64,000 bases of DNA, taken from positions 1 to 64,000 of the forward strand of contig NMRB01003252.1 of the NCBI GenBank assembly GCA_002633025.1, given 5' to 3'. Source of the stretch: Notospermus geniculatus. Lineage: Eukaryota; Nemertea; Pilidiophora; Heteronemertea; Lineidae. The notes beneath the pieces were generated by a model that was given only the letters and a program-made list of their open reading frames with translations, made no database searches and had not been told where the DNA came from. The position numbers and the translations under genes are program-made. Of this stretch, positions 11,363 through 24,416 are shown piece by piece (within the stretch, counting starts at the first letter, position 1; every line of letters begins with the position of its first letter).

Positions 11363-12796
11363 AAGGTCATTATGTCCAGTTTTCAATATTTTATTCTCCT
11401 ACATGTACATTCCAACCACACTTGTGGCGTTTCAGGACGCTTATATCCTCCCATGAATCCAGTTCGTTATGAAACCCTAAAAAATCTATTCTCTCGTTAT
11501 CAGGACAAAGTTGCGGTAATTTTGAAACGGCTATAAAATTTACGCACGGTATTAGATGCTGCTATAGCAGTAAGTTTTGTCTCCCATAGGACTTGTGATT
11601 TTTTGTCCTTTGATGAATTTCTTATCTTAATTAGCAGTTCCCGTGCTATTTATACCGCATAATGGGCTGAATCCCTCTCGTGGGGAACCGTAATATCATC
11701 AACAACGCCACGCGGCTGAAAACAGCATAAAAATTACCCAATTTACTCGAAATGAGTAATGAATCGTTTACCTGCTGGTGTACCCGGTGTGGTAGGAATG
11801 GTGGTCCACTGGAACCAGGTCAGAGCGCTGTTAGAAAGATGGATCGACTGCACCAGAATGGCATTTTTATTGGCTTTATGTGCATGCAGGAAGAAACCGT
11901 AGCCCTGTCGGCTATCCGCACTGCCAGTTTCGATCGGACGTACATGTAGCCTACATGTAAATGTAATCCAAATAAGCAAATGAGCATGACCAATGGGTAC
12001 TCATTGTACGAGATGGCGCTCCATATAATCCCTCTCCAACGGGCTTCCAAATAAGAAAGGCAATTGTCGCCTAATGACAAGTAATGCGGAACTATAAATA
12101 TCACTGGAGTAGTCCTGAAGACGCCCCGTGAAATAACAAACTGGTACAGATGAACCATTTACAAATTCTCCGTGTGGACACACTATATCTTCTTATTGCA
12201 TTTGGTCACTGGTCACATTTGTAATTGTACCCGGACCAGGGATCATTACAAACCTACAGGCGATGACTATCGAGTGAACTGGTCACTGTGTCGGTCGCGG
12301 ACAAGACGCTGTATTGAATAATGCTTTTAGCACACAATATGATGAAACACTTATTGCTTCGCTTCTCCCAAATGGATATTTCTTGGAGCCGACGGACGTT
12401 GGCTGCATGCGAATCGAAGTCCGGTTCACCCGTTTGACCTCCGGCTATTCAGCGTCTTCTGCGCTCAATACTGGGACAGTACCTTGTGCATGTACCATGG
12501 AAGTATTTCCCCGTTCCACGCTAGTACACAGCCCCGCAGTAGGCCCGAAGTTATCCGAAGCTGGGTTCGGAAATGCTCGTGCAATCTGCAAGGAGGCTGA
12601 CCTCTGACCTCAATCTGCATATTCTAATGGCGCCCAGGCACGGTGCAAGCGATGCCTGACGTACAGACAAGAACAGCGCCATGATTTTGAAACTGATTGC
12701 CAACATGTTTTGACTGCATGGAGAAAACGAAGACAGCAAACAATTGGAAGGTGATGGAATGCTATTTTGGTGACAAGAAGCAGAACTAGAGAAAAA
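11363..12796. other. No gene recognised
   Basis: Several short overlapping open frames on both strands (about 11743-12607) have no identifiable domain and no supporting signals. Confidence 0.45.
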
Positions 12797-13051
12797 CCCT
12801 GGTTACACTACATAAAACCCGCGTCCCACCAGGGCCTTTTCTGTCTACAACTGTTAAAAATGCGGGTCTAATAGACCCGGGGATGAATAAGCCCTCTGAG
12901 CTCGAACGGTTTTTGGTGGGCTGAATTTAGATCCGCGTCACAAGATTTCAGTAGTGTTGACGCGCGCGCCGGGTCTCAGGCGGGTTTTTTCAGAGCCGGG
13001 CTTGACACGGGTTTCAAAAAGCCCGAGGATTTCTACGTAGCGTAACCAGGG
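12797..13051. mobile_element. MITE with CCCTGGTTACACTACATAAA ends, copy 1
   Basis: The left end is CCCTGGTTACACTACATAAA and the right end complements it imperfectly (GTAGCGTAACCAGGG). The interior has repeated ACCCG / CGGGTT words. The longer relative is at 28199-28574. Confidence 0.7.
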
Positions 13052-14387
13052 CTACAGACCGCACATTTTACTAATCTGAAATGTAGGCTACATCGTTCAT
13101 TGTCAACTGTTTGCATCATAATTCTTCGCTCAGCAGCCGATAAAAAATATCATGGAAAAGAAAAGCCGCAAGCGGTACGGCCTTTTATCATTTGTTGATG
13201 CAGAAAACGGTAAAATGCTATAGGCTGCTGGTTCGCCAACAAATACAAAGACAAAAATATGATTGCTGTATGTGGCGGTAAAATGTATTTGTCAAACAAT
13301 ACGATGGAAACGTGGTTCCAGATTTCTATGTGTTACTGGTAAAGGCCTTTTTATTTTTAAAAAAACCCGAGGTGATCAAATTTATTGCTCCGCTGCGGCA
13401 GTAACCATCTTTACCTCAAAAAATATTCCTCGCCATGTATTTTTAAGCCAATGAAGCACAGGTGGTAGTTGCACTGCATTTTGCCCGTTTTTACAAGTAG
13501 GTATATATGCAAGTTGCACAGCGCTCCTTGATGAATTGCCATGACGACAACATGCCTTTTCACCATCGAGTCATACTCCTTATAGTCCACGTTGTCATGT
13601 GTCAATTTTTTCAGGAAAAGCGTAATTATCAGTTCAACACCGCAAGGTATAGCTCGGCGAACAAAATGAGCCAGCCAGGTTGATAAAAACTGCCTCCATT
13701 ATCATGATTATGGAAGCTTATTTCGTGACAGCGTCCCAAGACGGATGGAGATGGAGGATGGATTATTCCGGTACCTTCGGAAGAAGTGGAATGGCCTCCG
13801 TGTGCTCCGATCGCTTAATTTCACCTGCTTATGGTAATTCGCGACGGGCGGAAGTTCGGGAGCGGGCGTGGAGCAGGTGGCTAGGATACCTGGCACATGG
13901 CTTCAAGCCTGATTAATCTGTTCCCCGACAAGGTGACTGTCCAAATTGATGCATTGGTCGCTTTAAAATATAACCTCCAATCCAATATTCCATAACTCAA
14001 ACAATGCTGGGTCCGAACATGTACGAGGGTTTTCGAACAAAGTCGAAGTGACNGTTATTAAACTTTCCCCTTATCATTAATAATGACAAATGCCAGAGAT
14101 ACACCGACTCCATAAACTAAGTCAATTATACCTTATATTTGCCATCAAATAAATGAGCCTACACAAACAGACAATAGGACATGATAATCAGGGCTTTGTT
14201 GCCTTTATCATGTCTCGGCGAGTAAGTATAATTATTTTCCTAATTGCACTAATTACTAATTAACATAGGTCGATATTTCCTGGCCTAAAATTGAGCTCTG
14301 ATGAGTGTTGATTGCTTCCTGAAATGAGATTTTCAAAATGATGATGACACTGCATTTGTTTACTGATAGTCGTTATGATATTTTAAA
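13052..14387. other. No gene recognised
   Basis: Non-coding sequence with one isolated N (14053). Nothing is identifiable. Confidence 0.45.
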
Positions 14388-14866
14388 TTACTGATCACAG
14401 TAATATTTCAGATCAGATTCCAAAACTTCGAAACCATCGCGGGGCCTAAATATTCCTATATAGACATGGCGTATTTGGTGACAACTTAGATGCATGCACT
14501 TTCTATCATATGGCCACGAAGTTTGTACTCTGTACATGTACATGTACATGTATGTAGGACCTATTTTCCGCAGGTGCGAACTGACTACGACGGGCGAAAA
14601 TACTGATCACTGTGATATTTCAGATCACTGTGGTTAAATTAAGATTACGGAACATCTGATATTTCAGATTATTGATATTCAAGATTAACTGTTCATTGTG
14701 ATATTTTAGATTACTATCACTCTAATATTCCAGATTACTGATCACTGTGATATTTCAGATTACTTATCACTCTAACATTCCAGATTACTTATCGTGATAT
14801 TTCAGATTACTTACCACTCTAATACAGATTACTGATCCTTGTGATATTTCAGATTACTGATCATTA
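14388..14866. repeat. Minisatellite with TGATATTTCAGATTACTGAT
   Basis: Degenerate direct repeats of about 25 bp carry GTGATATTTCAGATTACTGA and CACTCTAATATTCCAGATT. They are densest from 14600 to 14866. A short (ACATGT)n run lies at 14534-14555. Confidence 0.7.
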
Positions 14867-16070
14867 CATGTAGCTTTCAGCAGCGAGCGTGTCATCTCTG
14901 TTAATTGGCAGGAAACAAGTTCATAAAAGTGGCACTTGACTTTTTCACCGCGATTTCTTCCCAGCAATGGTCGAGTACAATTTGACTCGGGGCCAGCATC
15001 AAACACATCGATCCTGACTAGAATCAACAGCGGAAATAGTCTGCTGTGGCAAACAGCTTCCGCTGCGTTCAGTGTTTACAAATATTGCCCCACTCGCTCC
15101 CCCGGTGGCTGGGCAAGGCTCATCCATTTGTACGTCTGACCTTAGGACATGCTTGTTAGGACTATGCTACCAATACTTTGGTTTCTTTATACTATACTTT
15201 GGAAAATATTGCATGGCAGAGGCCAGAGCTCTAAAAGTACAACACAGGAGGAAACCGGAGCTCCCATGAAAATCACCGCAGTCAAGAATGTTGCCATTTT
15301 CGGTGCAAGATGCAATAGACTGGGATTCGTCGAACTGATGACCTCGTTCTGCCGGGTGCTGCTGTTTCAACTACGCCAGTATGACTCGACATACTTTTTA
15401 ATCGGAGTAAGACTATGGGCTGTTATTACATCATGCAAATGTAGTACGCCTACATGATTCAGAAGTCCCCACTCATACACTAGGGTTCTCGCAGTTATGT
15501 GACCTTCATCTTTAGGTCAATGTTGAATGTATGTTTTCTTCGTACACCAAAGGCAACTTACATCAAAAGTTATCGGAAGCAAAAAACACAGTTTCTTCGG
15601 CCTGATTGGCAGGTTTTTAACCAACTTACACCTGAGCACGCGGCAGGCTTCTGTCCACACCTGCAGGCGGAAAAACAAACCAGGAAGACATATACGCATG
15701 CATTCAGGAAACGATTTAAGAGAAAAAGGTAAAACCAGAGATGAATGTTTAGAGAAAAATCGGAAGTATTTGCAAATGTTATTGATGAATGGTTTTTGTT
15801 ACTGAAAGTCGAGTTGTGTTTCGAGTTAGCCATAGTTAAAAATACAATGTATATAATATAGTTTCAGCGGCAGGTTAGACTGACCCCTCCCCCATTCGCA
15901 TATCCCAAGGACACGCAGGGTAGATCTGGCTGCCTGTAAAGCCTGTCAATGCTGTAAATGTGACGCCTCGAAGCTGCCCAGAAGACCGGGTACCAGTCTG
16001 TGACGCCTCGAGGTACTCTCCTGCGTCCTATCTTTCAGAGGCGAAAAAGGTCAATCTGCAGTGACGTCAA
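14867..16070. other. No gene recognised
   Basis: Overlapping small open frames near 15072-15833 show no domain. A stretch reading GACCGGGTACCAGTCT near 15985 resembles the end of the AGACTGG MITE family (17216-17585). Confidence 0.4.
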
Positions 16071-16380
16071 AAGTTAAAGTTAAAGTTTGGGTTTATACTG
16101 CCCTACAATGGAAGACTGCAGTATCTGCATATTGCAGTCTTCGTTTGGAAGCAGCATATCTCCCTTGTTTTTGGTGGCAGCTCTGAATAATTTTGCCAGA
16201 AAGGAGAGCAGTATCTACTGATGTTATTACACACCTACATTGTCCACTTCACTGAATAGGAAAGGCTGCAGAGGCTGTACAAGGGAAGACTGCAATATGC
16301 AGATACTGCAGTCTTCCATTGTAGGGCAGTATAGTCTGATATCAACAACGGTAGAGGTGTCATCCGACTTTAACTTTAAC
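16071..16380. mobile_element. MITE with AAGTTAAAGTTAAAG ends
   Basis: AAGTTAAAGTTAAAGTTTGG on the left mirrors CTTTAACTTTAAC on the right. Strong inner arms (CCTACAATGGAAGACTGCAG and complement) flank a ~150-bp centre. It directly abuts a SINE. Confidence 0.7.
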
Positions 16381-16381
16381 C

Positions 16382-16597
16382 CCAGTCTATCCTGAAACCT
16401 TTCACTAGAACTCAGATGAGCTGCTCATTCAGCGCTACAGTCCGAGCATTTCCGACCGGTGCCCATTTATACACCTGGGTGGAGAGAGGCCGGTGAGGTA
16501 AAGAGACTTGCCCAAAGTCTCACGCCCAGTGGGATTCGAACCCGGGACCCTCTGACCGCTAGTCGGAGACCCGAACCACTACACCACCGTGGCTCCC
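16382..16597 (-). mobile_element. tRNA-derived SINE
   Basis: Read on the minus strand, the head starts GGAGCCACGGTGGTGTAGTG, with an A-box-like TGGTGTAGTGGTTCGG and a consensus B box GGTTCGAATCC at 16532-16542. These are the internal Pol III promoter elements of a tRNA. The body follows (CCCAGGTGTATAAATGGGCA), a central segment of a type common in animal SINEs. No tail repeat is obvious because the element runs into the neighbouring MITE. Confidence 0.75.
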
Positions 16598-17206
16598 CAC
16601 ATGAAAAAAGTACATGTATTCCAACAATACTTCCGACCACTAATCTTCAGATGCGGTTTTCATGGTTTGAAAACATGCCTAGTAAAAATATTTCGATTCC
16701 ATAATGAAAAATTGATTTAGATGCGTGGAAAACCTCCCAGGTGCCATAAAATAGCTATTTATCGTCATCAATTTAGTTGAAAGCGTTAGGACCATCATCA
16801 GACTCCGATTTACTACCAAGGGACACTATCACTGATTGCAGCCTAGTGTGTTATAATCGTTGTGGGAATTCAGCTATTCTTCAAGGCCATAAATATTACA
16901 TGTAGAAGTTTAAGTCCCACTTTAATTTCTCGAAATGACCCAATTCTCAAAAAATCAGAGCTGCAAATGGTTTGAAGAACGGTATGGTCCAGTCTGCAAA
17001 AAGCAATTGGCTACACACTGGTATATTTGGATGACGTGTACGCCTTGCTTTACTTCCATTGGTCATCCGCACCCAATAGGATCAAGCAACTAGCCTAATT
17101 TGCATAATAATACTAGGAAGGAACGAAATCGTGAATGTGCTTGTATTACCTTACTAGACGAGTCGAGAGTATGCTGTATGACATCGCTGGCGTCACTCAA
17201 CATGTG
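16598..17206. other. No gene recognised
   Basis: Nothing identifiable. Confidence 0.45.
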
Positions 17207-17215
17207 ACAGCATTG

Positions 17216-17585
17216 AAGACTGGTACCCGATCCTAACTATTTTACATCGGGCTTTTGCATATGTTAGGACCGGGCGTGCCTACCGCCTTCGTGCCTCTGA
17301 TTGGTCGGTGCTGGCGCAGGTGGTAAGTATGTGAACTATTTTGTTGATAGATTTTCTATTTTTAACATGAAAAACCCCCGGCGTGATTGGTGAATTTCCT
17401 GGGTCAAGGTCGGTCACCTTCTATCTGCATTCTGGTACGTCAGCCGTATTGAGAATTGAATAAATTTACATAATTTACATAAAATTTTCAAGTGACGTCA
17501 CTGTCAGAATTCCTCCACAAATGACGGCCAAGACTGGTCCTACCATTCAAAAGCGACACCATCGGTAGGACCAGGTACTAGTCTA
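17216..17585. mobile_element. AGACTGG-family MITE with 9-bp TSD
   Basis: The ends AAGACTGGTACCC and GGTACTAGTCTA are inverted. ACAGCATTG is directly repeated outside both ends (17207-17215 and 17586-17594). The related element at 63547-63667 also has a 9-bp duplication. Nine-base duplications are typical of Mutator-like transposons; that assignment is an inference. Confidence 0.75.
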
Positions 17586-17609
17586 ACAGCATTGTAATAA
17601 TGTTTTAAA

Positions 17610-17772
17610 AATAGGGATGTTTAGAAATCAAACGATAAACGTAAACATTATACGACAACGTTATTTTTCATACTACACATTCACCAGATTTTATATTGCA
17701 TAAAAATTCGGTCAGAAAATAACGTTGTCGTTAACGTTAACATTTATCATTTGATTTCTAAATCTCCCTAAT
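17610..17772. mobile_element. Palindromic MITE, TAGGGAGGTTTAG family, copy 2
   Basis: Same termini and interior as 5646-5802, with substitutions (ATAGGGATGTTTAGAAATCA on the left). Confidence 0.75.
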
Positions 17773-18687
17773 ATGTCTGTGTCTACGTCTTTTACAGTTC
17801 GCTTATAAATTTTCGCTGTGCATAAATTTATCATCAAAATGCATAGGGTGGCATGTAAAGTAACGCAGACTCTCATGGAGTACCCAAAAAGGTATTTTCA
17901 TGGATATCATGAAATGGAACTGACAATGTTCGGTCTGCGCACCAAACGACCCAAAAGCTCTTTATTTTGATAAATTAACCATTAATTACCTATTTAGAAG
18001 CGTTTATTGCACCATTCAACGTCTTGTGGTATCGCGGCAACCCCGAATTTTCATTAGGGGTGGCAGGTTCGATGAAAACGCACTCGATGACCTGAGCCAA
18101 GTCAAGAAGGTAACTTTACCACCCTATTACCGTGTTAAAAATACATCAAAGCTAAATACTTGCATGCGTGTGTAACTGTAGGAGTAATGGATAAATAATT
18201 AAGTATTTTGCCCATGGTATTGTAATTAAATAAAAAGTGGGAATGATTTCTTTGGACGGGTTTCTAATGTTGCAGGATTACGTGTTAGTTATTCATAAAA
18301 TCGTTACGGCTGGTGTGGGTCGTTTGTACTTGACTTGTGTTCGCATGTTGACTTCTGAAAAGATACTTGTAGTCTGATATCCAGCTGGCGTGATGGAGAA
18401 ACTTTACGACCACCCCGCTCGAATAATCTTGAAACCTTTCAGGGAAAGTGGAGGAGTGGCTTCTGCAACGCCCACTCAAATGCATGGTGCCGGTGTAACA
18501 GTAAAGAATGTCCCCCTGTAAAAAGTGTCCGCTTCTATTGTTCAATGACGGATTAAGGTGCATGGCTATAGAAACCAATCACCAGAGATTAGAATGTAAC
18601 AATAGGATCTTTTGTTCCTGGGACAGTTTTTCCTGGGGATATTCTTTCCTTTCACACCTGTGTTTCCGTATGTTAGTCTTTCTCTGC
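17773..18687. other. No gene recognised
   Basis: Nothing identifiable. Confidence 0.45.
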
Positions 18688-19984
18688 TGAAGCCTGGCTC
18701 AGGTCGGCATTGCGCCTTGAAGCAACTCGCCGCAACTAGCTTTCCGGCGAAGGATGCAACTCGGAGTGACTGATCAGTTGCCGATTCTGAGCGCGCTTGC
18801 GTCTCCGAGCAACTGCCGGACTCGCGAGTTGCCCATGTTCTAGTTTTCGGCGACTAGTTGTCTCCAGATCCACTCAGATCCGTCGACCTGCGCCTGCTTG
18901 CGACTGATCAGTTGCTTGAACGGGGATATTTCATTGAAAATCACGTGACGTATACCGAAAAACGAACATGGCGGCAGTGGAATGGACCGAGGGCATGGAA
19001 GACGCGCTGTCGACATGAGCGTGCTGTTCGAGGTAACTGCCAGTTGCTCCGAGTTCCTCTCAATCGCTGAAATGTCGACCTGCGAGTGGTGGTTTTTTTA
19101 TGGCTGGTGTTATTTGGCGAGCCGCTCTCTGTGCAACGATCCGTCATGCTCTTAGATAGCGAGCCGCTCTCTGAGCAGATTTGTGTTGCGCAGTTGCACA
19201 GCGAGCCGGATGGATATGCAGTGAACAAATTCAGCCTTGCTCAGCGAGCTGATGGGCCTCATTAATTATTCATGAGGAGGTGTTGGCGAGTGGCCCTCTC
19301 TGCTAGCACCACGGTTAAAAGTGAATTAGTCGCGCGGCAGTAAAAAATGAAGCAACATGTACGAATAATTTCTAAATTACGAAAGTCCATATTTTAGCAG
19401 ATTACATTTTTGTTTGGTGGATTTAGAGTATTTTCAGAAAAAAGCCAAAAGAAAAAAAAACAGGAGAAAAAAAGTTGCCCCAAGCGAGAGTCGAACCGGG
19501 GGCCTAACGATTACTAGGCAAACGCTCTACCGACTGAGCTACCGAGCCAGCTGGGAGAATAGCGGTTTCATTGGCCAATGTTGAGCGGTGGTTACGGCTA
19601 TTCATTGTTTGCTTGCCATCTAAGACCAATTTCTGTGTTTGGAAAGCATTTTGCTTGTCAAATAACAACTCCATTAGTCATTTTTCCTTTAAAATCAACA
19701 AAACTAGCCCAAAAACTGGCATAGGCCGGAGGCCCCAGCTCTTTTTTCACCGATATTCTATCGAAGTGGAAGGACGATCATCGAGTCCGCCATTTTGCTG
19801 TTTTGTAACCTCGATTTTCATTGGTTGCCGTAGTGCATAACTAATTACTCCGGCGCGCTATCCAAGACGGAAACAAAGTGACTGCACAGAGAGCCGGGCT
19901 CGCTGAATAGTCACTCCCTTTTTTTATCTGCGACGGATCCGTCGAGTTGCTTCAAGACGCAATGTCGACCTGAGGCAGGCTTAA
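18688..19984. mobile_element. 1.3-kb DNA transposon with 42-bp TIR
   Basis: The 42-bp termini match at 38 of 42 positions when inverted (TGAAGCCTGGCTCAGGTCGG on the left). Subterminal words such as TGCGACTGATCAGTTGC and GCGAGCCGCTCTCTG recur inside. No transposase frame is visible. A tRNA-like sequence lies within it. Confidence 0.7.
19476..19552 (-). pseudogene. tRNA-like sequence (possible Thr-AGT), degenerate
   Basis: On the minus strand TAGCTCAGTCGGTAGAGC forms a perfect D arm and an A box. GGTTCGACTC forms a T loop and B box. CTAGTAA would give anticodon AGT. The acceptor, anticodon and T stems pair poorly, so a functional tRNA is unlikely. Long T runs follow downstream on the minus strand, as expected of a Pol III terminator. 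It is probably a tRNA pseudogene or SINE head inside the transposon. Confidence 0.5.
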
Positions 19985-19987
19985 GAA

Positions 19988-20110
19988 ACGCTGGCTGACA
20001 GATTGACACGTTTCTCTGCGTGACTACTTTGTCAAATCGCAGTTTATTCCGTCAGAGAAGACTAGGGGAACACTCTCAGACCGGAACATTTAAAAATGCT
20101 ACACCGACGT
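19988..20110. mobile_element. Fragment of the GGTGTAGCAT transposon family
   Basis: On the minus strand this matches the left arm at 31574-31752: GGTGTAGCAT, GAGTGTTCCCCT, CTGACGGAATAA and a GACAAAG..CAGAGAAAC stretch. Confidence 0.55.
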
Positions 20111-22264
20111 CTCTCCTATCGACTGAATCGTTCGAAAAAGAATCCGTCGGTACTTTAGAGAAGCTAGTGGAGTTAAGTTCCTTGCTCAAGGACAGCGAAA
20201 CAGGTTGACTTGGCGGAGATTGGAATGCAGCGGAAAGACAAGATGCCGCCATCAACGAGTGTCCAGCTCTATTGTCCAGCAACCTCGAATGATTTTTGCA
20301 AAGTTTTGAGATGGCCCCCAAGGATCACTTTCCCATGAATACTACTGATGAACCACGGGGCACGCATGCAAGCAATTATTGGATAAACCAATTTCCGCAT
20401 TACCGATGATTGGTCCACGATAGCATGATGCCGATGGAATGAAGCACCGAAAATGACCTAAAATATGTCCGTTTCATCTCATCTTTGTTGATTTCATGTA
20501 CGATTCGTGTTCTCTAGTGGTGGATAATTAAGGAGAGACAGGAGTGGACGTTCTGCCCTTGACCAACATAAGTTATCATAGTAGAGTGGTTAAGGGTAAA
20601 AATCTTTCACTTCTTCAAGAAAGCATGAAACTCCCCACATGGGTACATGTACTTTGATACCTAAGGATCATGAAAAGAAATGGACCCCCAAAATTCGCGC
20701 CCCCTGGTGGCACCGCCATATTGGTTTTAAATATGGCCGCCAAAATAGCCATTTTTTCGGCAATATCTCGGGTCCTATTGCTCATAGCACTGTAAATAAA
20801 GTATCTTTACCCATGTTTTGGATATCGGGGAACAACATGGAACCACCAAAATTTATGTCAGATGGACACCATGTTGGATTTCAAGATGGCCGCCATGTGC
20901 CAGGCTCCATTTTTTAACTCGTTACTCCAGTCAGGTGTGAAATGGGCGAAATAAGAGAGTCCCGTGGGGTTTTTGGTATGAAATTTGCCAAACTATCTAG
21001 ATTGATAGAGAATGGCTTCCTGTACATGAAAACGGTCCCCTTTGCTACGACTTCGTTAGCTCCTTATCCTACAATGTACATGTACGTAGGCCTCTCCTTC
21101 CGCCTACATTTTATTCCAAGGTCTTGATAGTCATATACAATAAGCAATAAACCAGTCTTATCAGGAAACCAATATGGCTATCAACATTGCAATTTGGTGC
21201 AATTTCCTCACCTGAGCAGACGATATCTTCTAGGTACAAACAACATTATTATTTTAGACCTCATGACTGTATTAAACGTCTAAACATCGTGTAAAACATC
21301 GCTAATGGTTTATCAAATTCTGGCGCATCCTAGATTGTTAGAACGTCATTTAGCCTTCGCAGCCAATGCATTGCTGGCTTGCTACAGGTTACAGTGAAAG
21401 GAGTTGAGTTCGGACGGGTTTTATTTGAAATTTACGCAGCTAATTGCACTGCAGAAAGGTCGCACCCAAGATTGTACTGGAGAATTTACACCGGTGATTC
21501 ATCTGGTAAAATAGCGATGCATTTGTGAAAATTACGAAGGAGTCGAAAAACGTGCGACCTGCTGTTACAATTAGCTGAAATATGGGGAAGTGAGGTTCAA
21601 ATTTCCCTTGGGATGCAATTAAATAATTCCGCGCTGGTAGTGCAGTAATACTTCCTGAATTGTTTATTTCTTTTAGTTTAATTCGTTAGGGTGACGCCAC
21701 CGACGTTGCTGATTGGACCGATTATCTACCAATGAGAACTGAGAAAATGTTATGCTGCAGATTGAAAAATTCCTTAATCAACGGATGGCGGAAATAAACA
21801 AACACTATACACTTAAATAATGCTTTCTTTTCTTAGGAGATTAGCTACATTTTCTGACAGTATAATGTGGGCCTTGCATCCTGGTATTTTAGGGGAGCGA
21901 TATCAAATTGACTGAACAGACTTGTAAAACGATTTGGCCGCGGTAATTAAAGATAATATATCACAGATATTTTCGCGGGCCACGAAAATCATTGTTTATT
22001 TACATTTTGTTTGTTTATGTCAAGTCTTTCTTAGTCTGATGAGTAATTTGTTGGTGGCATGCCTCCCTAGAAATTCTTCTGATACCGAAAGTATTTAATT
22101 TGTTGTGTTGGCATGTCCGAAAAGTCCAAAATAACATAACGTAAACATCCATGTTTACAAACATTGAATGTAAACAATGAAGTCGTGATACATTATCTTC
22201 AATGTAGTTCGTATTTTTCATTCTTACATGTATCTTTCGCCAGATGATTTTCACAATCTGGATA
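20111..22264. other. No gene; repeats of AAGATGGCCGCC type
   Basis: Between 20650 and 20925, words such as ATATGGCCGCC and CAAGATGGCCGCCAT recur, resembling the satellite at 31040-31422. The rest shows nothing identifiable. Confidence 0.45.
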
Positions 22265-22925
22265 TGAAACGTTATCATGGCATGACCAATCGGGGTGAGA
22301 AAACGTTATCATGGTGTGGCCAATCGGGATTAAAGGAAGTTACATGTACATGTATCATGGTATGGCCAATCAGGTTTAGAAAATGTTATCATGGTATGGC
22401 CAATCAGGATTAGAAAAAGTTATCATGGTATGGCCAATCAGGATTAGAAAAAGTTATCATGGTATGGCCAATCAGGATTAGAAAAAGTTATCACGACATG
22501 GTATGACCAATCGGGATTATTAAAGGAAGTTGTCATGGTATGGCCACAGGATTAGAAAAAGGTATCATGGCACGACCAATCAGGATTGAAACGGTTACGA
22601 AACGTGCCCTGCTAACGGACGACGACGACGACGACGGACGACGGACGCTGACTGACGACTATAGCTCACGGGTGAGCTAAAAAGGTATCATGGCACGACC
22701 AATCAGGATTGAAGAAAGTTATCATGGTATGACCAATCAGGATTACAAAACGTCATCGTGGTATGACCAATCAGGATTAGAAAACTTTATCATGGTATAG
22801 GCAATCAGGATTAGAAAAAGATATCATGGTATGATCAGTCACGATTAGAAAACATTATCATCCAATGGCAGTATTGCCAATCCGGATTAGAAAACGTAAT
22901 CGTGGTGTGGCCAATCAGGATAAGA
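22265..22925. repeat. 34-bp minisatellite carrying CCAAT motifs
   Basis: About 18 direct units read GGATTAGAAAAAGTTATCAT followed by GGTATGGCCAATCA. Most contain CCAATCAG or CCAATCGG. The array is interrupted at about 22596-22682 by a (GAC)n-rich insert ending AGCTCACGGGTGAGCT. Confidence 0.85.
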
Positions 22926-23330
22926 TGTTTTTATTTCACTGCAGTTTAACTCGTCTATCCACAATCATGGAATGCTAAGCAATTTCAGTTCCGGCTCTCT
23001 CAGTCAAGATGATGCTGCGAATTTTCCTTCTGCACCAACTTTTGCTGCAGGTTGAATAATTGGCAAAATGTGCGAAGGTCGATCTTGGTCTCTTGGGCTT
23101 ACGTGCGCTTGCAAAGCGTACAGTTCGGTTCGCATGGGAAATAAACTGAAATTAGGTAAAGATGGCCTGTGAATGAACGCCATTCGAACGGCGGAGAGAA
23201 AAACGTACACTATTAGAATTCCATTTACCAATCATGCGCAGGTTGCTAAACTTCTTTTGGCACATTAGGAGTAATTTGTTGTGATTCAACCAAGAGTTGG
23301 AAGCTTAGGTGGGTTGATCTTCTGTGTAAT
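22926..23330. other. No gene recognised
   Basis: Nothing identifiable. Confidence 0.45.
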
Positions 23331-23389
23331 ACCAGGAGATTTGATCAGTGTAGCTTCAACAATGCAACATCGCCGATTGCTGACTCAAA

Positions 23390-23607
23390 AGAGCCCGGTA
23401 TTGACACTTTTTCTCGACAGTCGGCGCCACCATCGCCGTGCGCGCCACTCTCCAACCCCGGGGAGTAACTACGCTGTCGGGGAATGGACCCGATGCACTA
23501 CGTACATTTTGTAATTTTTTTTGTAGATCGTATTGCTGCCGCTAGGTGGCTCCCTCTACGTCGGCAGTCAAAATACCTGTACCAGATCGCATACCATGCA
23601 CCTTTAA
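23390..23607. mobile_element. TTAA MITE, copy 2 (in duplication unit 1)
   Basis: Inverted relative to 3453-3646. It shares CACTTTTTCTCGACAG and GCTAGGTGGCTCCCTCTACG and ends GCACCTTTAA. The left end is degenerate. Confidence 0.6.
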
Positions 23608-24199
23608 GGCCTTCGTGCATTGCATGAGGAAGTTCAAAATAAGTCACTGCTACAGTCTATTCAACAGATACATGTACTTTACACCAACACCACTTCAGAA
23701 AACTCAAAATGTTCTGACATTATTTTTGCAGGCACTTCGAAGGTCGGATTTACAAGTACGGATAATCAACCACGCCAGTCTGACAACCCAGAACGCTGAA
23801 TGCCGTTTAATGCAGCAGTGAAAACCATCACACAATTCACCATCACGCAAAGAACGTAATATGATTGTACACCATACGCTTCTTATGACTGTCTTTTTCG
23901 TTTCTGCAGAAATATCAGAAGGGGATCCTCACGGGACACGACGCGTTTTGTTGCTGATAGCGTGTGCAGCCCCTTCCATAATTGAATTGTCATGTAGTAT
24001 TATTTTGCTGTTCCATTCCAACTACTACGTTTTGAGGCGAATATGACACTTTTTTCTAAGTCGAGGGAGGATGAAAGTCTCAGGAACACATGTGAGGGAG
24101 TGGTTCGTGAGTGTTTGAGTGTGTTTTCAGCCTGGAAAATACCAGGAGATTTGATCAGTGTAGCTTCAACAATGCAACATCGCCGATTGCTGACTCAAA

Positions 24200-24416
24200 A
24201 GAGCCCGGTATTGACACTTTTTCTCGACAGCCGGGGCCACCATCGCCGTGCGGGCCACTCTCCAACCCCGGGGAGTAACTACGCTGTCGGGGAATGAACC
24301 CGATGTACTACGTACATTTTGTAATTTTTTTGTAGTTCGTATTGCTGCCGCTAGGTGGCTCCCTCTACGTCGGCAGTCAAAATACCTGTACCAGATCGCA
24401 TACCGTGCACCTTTAA
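24200..24416. mobile_element. TTAA MITE, copy 3 (in duplication unit 2)
   Basis: The counterpart of copy 2 in the second 810-bp unit, so it was duplicated with it rather than inserted independently. Confidence 0.6.

Noticed and set aside
19476-19552. Functional tRNA-Thr gene
   Set aside because: D arm and box elements are good, but the acceptor, anticodon and T stems do not pair.
22265-22925. CRISPR-like array
   Set aside because: Units are contiguous degenerate minisatellite repeats with no unique spacers, in a eukaryotic setting.
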